This document shows positions 56,638 to 64,000 of a stretch of 64,000 bases of DNA, piece after piece; positions within the stretch are counted from its first letter, which is position 1; each line of letters opens with the position of its first letter. The notes beneath the pieces are model-generated. The model searched no databases, had not been told where the DNA came from, and saw only the letters and a list, made by a program, of their open reading frames with translations. The stretch comes from Argyresthia goedartella. Taxonomy: Eukaryota; Arthropoda; Insecta; Lepidoptera; Argyresthiidae. The stretch spans positions 44,974,208-45,038,207 of the forward strand of contig OX463806.1 of assembly GCA_949825045.1 (NCBI GenBank), given 5' to 3'. Both the position numbers and the translations under genes were made by a program.

Positions 56638-56754
56638 AGATATTTGTGCAACAAGACAGCACAGTTGTTTTTTGCTGCGAGTGCTTGTTTGAGTCCCGAG
56701 GGAATCAAAGGCACGAGATGCGAATAACTTTGGTCTCGTGTTGCACATACAACT
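56638..56754. mobile_element. MITE pair, short copy
   Basis: tatttgtgcaacaagacag ... ggtctcgtgttgcacatac are inverted ends; gagtgcttgtttgagtcccgag lies inside. It matches 57236-57422 on both sides and lacks about 70 bases of its middle. Confidence 0.75.
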
Positions 56755-56864
56755 TTTCATCTAAGCAATGACAACATACCAACTGAAAAAATAACCAGGT
56801 GCATTCATAAGTTTGTATGTGGTTTACAAATAAATAAATAATTGTATTCCGTTTTTTAGTATAT

Positions 56865-56990
56865 TTTGTTATAGACGCAACAGAAAAACATAATCTGTGA
56901 AAATTTCGACTGTCTAACTATCACGGTTCGTGAGATACAGCCTGGTGACAGACGGACTCACGGACAGACAACAGAGTAATAGGTTTTTTT
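56865..56990 (+). repeat. Dispersed repeat related to 17810-18290
   Basis: cgcaacagaaaaacat, tctgtgaaaatttcgactg, gatacagcctggtgacagac. Ends in a short decayed gga/aca run. Confidence 0.6.
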
Positions 56991-57235
56991 TTTCTAATTT
57001 TTCATCATAAACTACGACCAATTTACGCTGCGGAATATTTCTCTAATTGTATTATTTATCAATTAGAATGGCTAGTAGATAGAATACAATAAGCTCGACG
57101 CCCGTTGCGATGTCGCCTATGGCCGTGGCATTCAAAACTAAAAAGCTGCTTTGTCTCACTCAGTGACCAAAATGCAACTTTTGCACATTGTTGACTCGCA
57201 GCAGAAGCCTCTTGTTCAAACTGCTGAGGACAAAT

Positions 57236-57422
57236 AGTTATTTGTGCAATAAGAGACCAAAGTTGATTTTTGCAGCAGGTGCTTGTTTAAGTCCCGAGTG
57301 AGCAAGGATTCTATATTTGAATCACGAGCGTAGAAAGTGATTCTACGTCAGAATCCTGAGTGAGCGAGGGACTCAATGGCACGAGATGCAAATAACTGTG
57401 GTCTCGTGTTGCATATACAACT
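57236..57422. mobile_element. MITE pair, long copy with a second inner palindrome
   Basis: agttatttgtgcaataagag and its mirror ctcgtgttgcatatacaact bound the element. Inside, gattctatatttgaatcac and gtgattctacgtcagaatc form a second inverted pair absent from the short copy. Confidence 0.75.
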
Positions 57423-57580
57423 TTTCATCTCAGCAATGAGAATATACCACAGATATCGAGAGATAGGTTGAGGGGCGTTGCACGTGCGAACAAATCTAGC
57501 CCCGATAGTCTTGATATTAAAAATTCTCGGTAGTCACCGGGCGACCGCAGTGACCAATTCATTTCCGCTGGGTTTCGAAA

Positions 57581-57660
57581 ATGCCGACCTGTGCAATACT
57601 CTTGTGCAAAAATAAAAGCGGGATTGTGAACTCCAAGAACGGCGGAGTAACATATCACTT
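57581..57660 (+). CDS. Possible THAP-domain first exon, orphan 2
   Basis: The ATG at 57581 opens MPTCAILLCKNKSGIVNSK, then NGGVTYH, followed by a strong donor (tt|gtaagt) in phase 2. The Met-Pro-x-Cys-x4-Cys start and the G-V-x-Y-H end before the intron are the usual first exon of insect THAP genes (zinc-dependent DNA-binding domain). The last two bases allow Phe/Leu as the next residue. The layout is the same as at 3963-4039. No second exon was identified before the BEL element at 58.4 kb; one could lie beyond 64000. It may be an intact gene start or a stranded exon. Confidence 0.55.
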
Positions 57661-58462
57661 GTAAGTCTAATTCCAACTATTATTTCTTCTTAAAACACAA
57701 GAAATAAACATTTTTACGGCAATAAATCATTCACAAAAAATCGTCACGAGTAGATCATTAAAGTGACAATGTCATATTGTTCTCGCTAGGTTTTATTGTC
57801 CATTGCTTGTTATGTATCTTAATTTCACTACAAATTGCCAAGCTAACACGCAATTAATATTTCACACTTATCTAAATACGAAAGTAAATATGCATCGAGA
57901 TACGGAGGCGAACTGTTCACGCAGAGACGACGTATAGTGATGGGAATAGTGATAGTGAGAATTATGTTTTTGAATCGATGGAAAGAAATAGATTTTTTAC
58001 CAACTCGAACAAAACCCATTGGGTAATTATCTAATATTACTAATCAAAGCTCTAATGAGAAGATATACTAATATAAGACTGCATTAATTAGCAAAAAATG
58101 CTACGCCTAAATTGTCAAAACGCCACGTTCCATTTTTCTTGTCAATAGGTAGTACTGTACTCTTCAGGATTATACAGAAAGGGTATGTTCGATTCCAAAT
58201 CGATATTCGATCGATGGTTTCTGAACGGCCATTTTGAATTTGACGTTAGCTGCCAACCTAGCAGTTTTTTGACAACTGACGGACGAAAGCCCTCGCAATG
58301 TAAACGCGTTTTGGTAGGGTATTGAAATTAAATCGCAGGCCATCTGGAATATATTCGGGTTTCCCTCAGGATTGTTAATATAGCTGAGTGTGTTATTGTT
58401 TCTCGAACCAGATAAAGTTCGCATTTTCGTGCCCGATTGTTTTTACCACGTAACATAACCTG
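57661..58462. other. Non-coding stretch, possible first intron of the THAP candidate
   Basis: AT-rich, with no exon recognised. Confidence 0.45.
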
Positions 58463-59274
58463 TGTTGGAACACTGTGCTCATTGAAACTGGCCCGCCAGT
58501 CATACCTGGTTGGCTGAAGAACCTGTCTACCAAGAAGAGCCTAGGGTGCACCCGGGCCTTGCAGAGAGACAGGAGGTTGACGGGACCGAAGCACAGACCA
58601 GGTTAGATCGACCCCAATTAACTTCAGCTCGGTGAATCGCCGACGTTCACACTTCTTGGCAACTGATCGTTACGCTACCTCGTAGCTGATGGGCCCCTAC
58701 GAGGTCATTAGGTGCTGAGAAGCCTGAACATTTTGGTAGTAGAGCGTGGCTTCCTGAGATTTGCAGCCGTCAAGGGCTCCAGGAAGGCACGATTTGGGAC
58801 TATCAATCTGTAGGTATAGGCGGTTATTAGGTAACTTGGTTGTTGTTCCTATATCCACATAGATTGGTAGTATTGTAAGCTATAGGTCTATTGCTGGTAG
58901 TAGATAGACAGATATTGAATTGAAAATTGCATTGAATTACCAGTTAGTCAATCTATTAGTGGTCTAGTAATGCTACTGAATAAATGTTTTGGTTAACATA
59001 GGTAGTTACATCTATTGATAGCAGGCTATTACATTGTTTTCAGTTTATAGCAATTTATAACTTGAACTAATATTGTCTATCTGTGTGTGTTATAATGATA
59101 AAGGGAAACTAAATTGTATTTACAGAATTTATATAGATATAAAACTCGGTTCCTATTGTTTAAGGAAAACAACATTGTTTAAGTTGTGGTTTAGGGTTCC
59201 CTCGTTTGGGTTGTAGACTGGAGGGTCCAATAAAATTGAGTTACTGCAAATTGTGAGTAAGTATCGTTCCGATC
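58463..59274 (+). other. Presumed 5' LTR and leader of BEL copy 2
   Basis: This non-coding 0.8-kb block precedes Gag, as expected for LTR plus leader. Without the second LTR neither the LTR end nor the primer-binding site can be fixed. TATA-like tataaaactcgg at about 59138 and aataaaattgag near 59230 are present. Confidence 0.45.
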
Positions 59275-60711
59275 ATGTCGTAATCTGAAATCCAGAAGGG
59301 TGTTTCTAAGGAACTCAGATGGTTTTCCTCCGCACACGGTCTGATAGACCGTTTAGATAGGCATGATGTGGTATTGGAGCGGTCTATGGACGTTAAGGAA
59401 CGTTACAATAGGGTGCTCGAATTGTCCGCGCAGGCGGAATCAGTTGATGGTTGCGCACCTGACAGGCTGTCACGGTTGATAGGGGATGTCGACCAATGTA
59501 TGGAGATGGCAGCTGCTATCACGCAGAAGGCTGCGGACATACGTAGACAGCGCGAGTCCAGCCATGGTGGTGACATTGAAGCACCCCTGCCGCTTCAGGG
59601 ATCGGGGTCCAGGTTACCTGCCATAACTATGCCTACTTTTGACGGCGTGTCCGGTGAATGGATGAGCTTCATCAATCTGTTCGACAGTTTGGTGCACATG
59701 CGATCGGACATCACCAAGTCTGTCAAGATGGCTCAGCTGGTGGCAGCATTGAGGGGTGAGCCTAGGGAGCTGGTCGCTCATTTGACAGTTACGGAGGGTA
59801 ACTATGAAACGGCCAGGCAATTGTTGGTCAGACGTTACCATAACAAACGGAGGTTGGCCGATGCCCAACTGAACCGTTTGTTTAGTATCCCGGTTGTGAA
59901 CAAGGTCGGGGCCATACAGACGGAGGTTTTGAACCCATTGTTGTCCGTCACCAAGGCTCTAGAGAATCTTGGACTTCCGGTTGGTGAATGGTCGTACCTA
60001 CTGTTGTACATTGTACTTTCCCGCCTACCCGCTGACGTGCAGACTCGTTTCGAACAGTCTCACGGGAGGTCGGCCGAGGACCTGCCCGCCTTCTCCGACT
60101 TGGTCGGATTCTTGGAAGAGGAGGCTCGACGGGCAGAGAATTTGGGGTTGACGGTCACCCATCCTTCGGAGCCACAGAGAGCTGCCGGGAGCGCTGTGAG
60201 TAGGGGCCCTCCGACGAGGAAGGACCGCACCAACCGGCAGTCGTATGGGACTGTGAGTGAATTGACCCCACATGGTGAGACCTGCCCATGTTGTAGGCAG
60301 ATTGGCCATGCTGTGGCCAATTGCAATAAGTTCGGGGAACTTAGGGTTCAGGGACGGCGCCGGATGGCCAAGCAGCGGAGCTGGTGTTTCCTGTGCCTCG
60401 GGCCACACATGGCTAGGGACTGCACGCGCACACAAATGTGCGGATATTGTGGTGGGCCCCACAACAATCTGTTGTGCATGAACCGGTCCGGCCAACAGCC
60501 TCCACAGGGCCGTACCCAGGGTGACACGGCATGGGGCCCTGAGAATTCGTTTGCGACTCGGAGCGCAACTCAGGGGCCAACGTCCCCACGTGCACAGGGC
60601 AGTACCAGGGTGCAGGGCCGCACTCAGGACCATTACATGGGGGGCCCTGAGTTTTCGGTTGCGACTCAGCTCCGACCCAGCGGGACATTGGGTGTGTTGA
60701 GCAGGCCGTAA
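59275..60711 (+). pseudogene. BEL copy 2 Gag, with an early stop
   Basis: ATG at 59275 is followed by TCG and an in-frame TAA (59281-59283), after which the frame is open for about 475 codons to TAA at 60709-60711. The next in-frame ATG is 59386. The N-terminal half is helical. VEPL-type capsid signatures are weak, but LPAITMPTFDG and W-x-SFINLFDSLVH match BEL Gag. Three knuckles near the end, CPCCRQIGHAVANC, CFLCLGPHMARDC and CGYCGGPHNNLLC, would bind RNA. The Gly/Gln/Thr-rich end follows. Either the third codon is a nonsense mutation or translation starts at 59386. Confidence 0.8.
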
Positions 60712-61609
60712 CGGGCGGGTGTCATGGGACACCTTCGAGCTATGCGGGTGCGGTTCGGACGCCGCCTCAGTTGTCGCCCCGCTCGTCGCCTCGTCCTCGT
60801 CGGTCACATGTGATGTCCCCCCCGCTCATGGAGCGGCCACGGTTGAATTCACGCCCACCCCCCTTTACGGGGAATCGTAGGTTGGAAATGGAACCGGCGC
60901 GTGGGCCATTTGTACAATGGGACCCTCTGGCGTATAGCTGCATACCTGATCGGTTACAGGCACAGTGGGGCCCCGGGGGTCCTCGCTAGGAATTTGCGGC
61001 CCAACCATTTGTTGCCCCCCAACCGGAGACGGTGGTGTTACCGATCGCCTCTGTGCTTGTTTGGGATTTGGCGGGCAACCCAACATACGTTCGCGCCCTA
61101 TTAGATTCTGGAGCTGCATTGTATCGAATGATTTAGCAAAATGGTTGGGCCTCAAGGTAAATAGGTATAATAAATCAATACGGGGCGTGGGGAATGTTAC
61201 GGTTACGAATGTAGTTGGTCAATCGGTGATCACGTTCTCTCCACGTTATGACATTTTGACAAAAACATCCGTGCAAGCTTTAGTAATGACGCATGTCATG
61301 GGCAGACACCCCTTGGTGAAGTTGAATCCGGCCGTTCGATTCCTGACATCAGGACTCAAGTTGGCGGATCCCGATTTTGACACTCCAGCCCCGGTCGACC
61401 TGCTACTGGGAGCAGACGTTCTGGGTAGGTTTCTGTTGTCGGATCAGCAAGTTCTTCAGCCGGACGGGTTGATTGCTGTGGATACTAAGTTTGGTCACGT
61501 GATCATGGGTCCGGCATTGCCAATGGTTAGGCCTGCCGAGTCAGATGGCATACTTATTGGCTCAGCGTTGTCAGACGTTATCCAACGTTTCTGGGAGATA
61601 GAGGAACCT
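60712..61609 (+). pseudogene. BEL copy 2 protease region, frame-broken
   Basis: A protease site YVRALLDSGA is encoded at about 61080-61110 in one frame, preceded by a stop near 60988. The following SNDLAKWLGL, DLLLGADVLGRFL and FGHVIMGPAL are in another frame (61120-61609), so one frameshift lies just after the active site. Gag is in a third frame. Aspartic protease and the linker to RT are thus all recognisable but not continuous. Confidence 0.8.
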
Positions 61610-61719
61610 AGGTTTGCTGGTAGAAATCTCTCTTTAGAGATAAGCTCGCCTTTGCTCATAAAATGTTTTGTTACCTTACTATTTCTATAAGATTTCTGTG
61701 CAATAAAGAATATGAATAT
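61610..61719 (+). mobile_element. LINE 3' tail inserted in BEL copy 2
   Basis: aggtttgctggtagaaatct through the A-rich aataaagaatatgaatat is the same 3' end as 46662-46772. The duplication gaacct is at 61604-61609 and 61720-61725. Only 110 bases were inserted, adding 116 in all and shifting frame. Confidence 0.95.
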
Positions 61720-64000
61720 GAACCTCCCACCGTTCGTCGAGTCGACGCAGACGAAGAAGAGTGCGAGTTGTTTTACCAGAATAGTACTGGTCGCCTTCGT
61801 TCTGGTCGTTTTGTAACTCGACTGCCTTTCAGGGCCGATCGACCGCCACTAGGAGAATCTAGGAAGATGGCTGAGACGAGATTGATGTCGATGGAGCGTA
61901 GGATGACAAGGGACGCCGTATTTAAACAAAAATATGTTGATTTCATGAGGGAGTATGAGTCGTTAGGACACATGTCGGTATCGGGTGTGGACTGGAGATC
62001 TGAGGATCATTGTTTCCTTCCACACCATGCCGTCCTACGAACCCCTACCGGCAAGATTCGAGTTGTTTTTGATGGGTCAGCACCTACCTCGAACGGGATG
62101 TCCCTGAATCAGTGTCTACATTCGGGACCCAAGTTGAGTCGTGATATTTCGGATATTCTCACGAGCTTTCGGAGGCACCAGATTGTATTTGTCGCAGACA
62201 TTCGGATGATGTTTAGGCAAACGGTAATTCATCCGGCTGACAGAAGGTATCAGTTGATACTTTGGCGTGAGTCCACGGCCGAGCCAGTCAAGGTCTATGA
62301 GTTAAACACGAACACGTATGGGTTACGGTCTAGCCCGTATTTGGCGATGCGTACCCTGCGGGAGTTGGCGTCGCGTGACCGTGTGAGCTATCCTAGAGCC
62401 GCCGCTATCCTGGAGCAAGATTTGTACGTCGATGACGTCTGCACAGGGGCAGCCAGTGTAGAGGAAGCTCTGGACCGACGTGACGAGCTCATTCAATTGC
62501 TGGAACGAGGCGGCTATGAACTACGTAAGTGGATGTCCAACTCCCCTGAGTTGATGGCTGGTCTCCCAGATGAGTTTCAACAAGACCCGCACGTTTTTGA
62601 GAATCCTGACAACCCTAACATGTTGTCAGTACTTGGAATTCAGTACCGGCCCGTCCATGATGAGTTTACCTATCGGGTGGTTTTAGAAACACCGAAGGCC
62701 TGGACGAAGCGGTCAGTACTGTCAACGATTGCGAGAACGTTCGACCCGAATGGATGGATTTCTCCAGTCACCTTTGCTCTCAAATGTTTTATGCAAAGGC
62801 TATGGGCGGCTCAGTTGACCTGGGACACCCACCTCTCAGGTGATTTGTTGACTGATTGGACGCGAATGTTCACCTCGCTATCGGACATAAATAATGTATC
62901 GCTGCCGAGGAAATTGATCCCTGCTGGGGATTACAGGGCAACCCTTCACGGGTTTTGTGATGCCTCTGAACGAGGGTTTGCGGCAGCGGTTTATTTGCGA
63001 ACCGTTACCTTCACCGGGGAGGTCGACGTGCGTTTGGTTTTGGCAAAAAGCAAGGTAGCGCCTATTCGGACAAGGATGACGATTCCAAAACTGGAACTGT
63101 CCGGGGCTGCTCTTTTGACCAAACTTTTGAATCACACTCTAACAGTGTTGCGTGGGTCAGTGGTTTTGGAGGATACGGTGTACGCTTGGACGGACAGCCA
63201 GATTGTTTTGTGCTGGCTGAAGGCTTCGGTCCATAACTTAGAGGTTTTTGTTGCGAACCGTGTCTCCCAGATTGTGTCGTCTGAGGTCCCACTGACCTGG
63301 AGACATGTACCAGGAGAATTGAACCCGTCTGATTGTGCATCCAGGGGATGTCAGGCTCCTGAACTAGTTAGACACCATTTGTGGTGGGGACCACCCTGGC
63401 TTGCCAAGAGAGAATCGGACTGGCCCCACAGCAATGTAGTAGTATCTTCGGATCATGGCCCCAGAGCGGCCGTGCATGTTACCCAGAAGGCTGAGGACCC
63501 TGACGCCGGGTTTCTGCTGGACCGGTATAGCTCACTTGACAAGTTGATAAACGTGTCCACTTGGATTAGGAGATTCGCTCGAAATTGTCGTACTCCTCGC
63601 GATCAGCGAACGTTGAACCCTATTCTGACTCCGGCAGAGCGAAACGAGTCGCTATTGAATTTGGTCCGGTTGGTACAGTCCTCGAAGTTTGGGGCAGAAT
63701 TGGAGATTATACGAAGTGGACGTTCGAAATTGAAGGGAGCCGTCGCGCGTCTCAACCCCTTTGTTGATTCGACCGGGTTACTTCGGGTAGGAGGAAGATT
63801 GCGCAATGCGAATCTGTCGTATTCGGCTCGTCACCCACTTCTGCTCCCCAAGGGGGGACAGTTAGTTGAATTGCTGGTGACTGATCGTCATATTAAAAAC
63901 GCGCATGCCGGCTGTAACGCGTTGTTGGCCACGCTCCAGCGGGAGTTTTGGATCTTATCTGCCCGCCGTGTCATACGGAACATCGTGTTTCGGTGCATGC
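61720..64000 (+). CDS. BEL copy 2 Pol: RT, RNase H, start of integrase (open to window end)
   Basis: About 760 codons are open from the LINE duplication to base 64000. RT begins SLGHMSV...WRSEDHCFLP, IRVVFDGSAPTS, then FVADIRMMFRQ with the first catalytic Asp (62197-62199), YGLRSSPYLA and LYVDDVCTG (YVDD at 62425-62436). RNase H has GFCDASERGFAAAVY, IPKLELSGAAL and WTDSQIVLCWL; the linker HVPGELNPSDCASRG follows. Integrase starts with DRHIKNAHAGC (H-x-H part of the zinc region) and the window ends at FRC. No start codon follows the insertion, so it would need read-through from upstream, which the breaks prevent. Copy 1 lacks the middle of RT that is present here. Confidence 0.9.

Larger units (their letters stand above)
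58463..64000 (+). mobile_element. BEL/Pao LTR retrotransposon, copy 2, runs off the window
   Basis: Gag, protease, RT, RNase H and the start of integrase appear in BEL/Pao order. Its sequence is well diverged from copy 1 and GC-richer. The left boundary is a guess (tgttggaacactg at 58463) because the 3' LTR lies outside the window. Confidence 0.85.

Noticed and set aside
59614..61155. Several - strand frames within BEL copy 2
   Set aside because: These are antisense shadows of Gag and protease.

Overview
The window reads as nuclear DNA of a moth or butterfly (Lepidoptera). This rests on AT-rich, intron-rich sequence, three families of tRNA-derived SINEs, truncated CR1/Jockey-like and other LINE ends sharing one 3' tail, BEL/Pao LTR retrotransposons, many palindromic MITEs, and dispersed repeats typical of lepidopteran genomes. 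There is no bacterial gene organisation, CRISPR array or operon. Assignments come from reading the sequence alone.

Two host genes are present, both incomplete. On the + strand, positions 401-586 and 2544-2783 are the last two coding exons of paraplegin (mitochondrial m-AAA protease), separated by a repeat-filled intron. On the - strand, four exons (22296-22430, 21819-21924, 20578-21513, 18751-19070) form the 3' part of a PDE7-like cyclic nucleotide phosphodiesterase; splice sites and phases agree at every junction. It ends in a C-terminal tail of about 370 residues. The 5' exons were not found here. Two isolated THAP-type first exons (3963-4039 and 57581-57660), both with a phase-2 donor, and one unidentified possible 3' exon (11889-12034) are weaker gene candidates.

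From about 5.5 to 18 kb and 23 to 33 kb the DNA is non-coding and studded with foldback elements, MITEs, SINEs and LINE fragments. It includes a 575-bp foldback element (7352-7927) and two abutting minisatellites (27912-29060).

The most structured part is 33.0-42.4 kb. A dispersed repeat had an internal segment amplified into a 55/58-bp minisatellite. A BEL/Pao element (34008-41467, 5-bp duplication ATAGG, LTRs differing at three bases plus a 5-bp indel) inserted into that array. A 5'-truncated LINE (39019-40684, duplication GAAGA) then inserted into its integrase gene. The BEL copy is dead: it has also lost the central RT region and the integrase zinc region.

From 42.4 to 58 kb lie SINEs, LINE remnants, a 76-bp minisatellite (55230-56035) and paired MITEs. 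From about 58.46 kb to the window end runs a second, different BEL/Pao element with a damaged Gag start and protease. It carries a LINE-tail insertion and then a reading frame of about 760 codons (RT, RNase H, start of integrase) open to base 64000.
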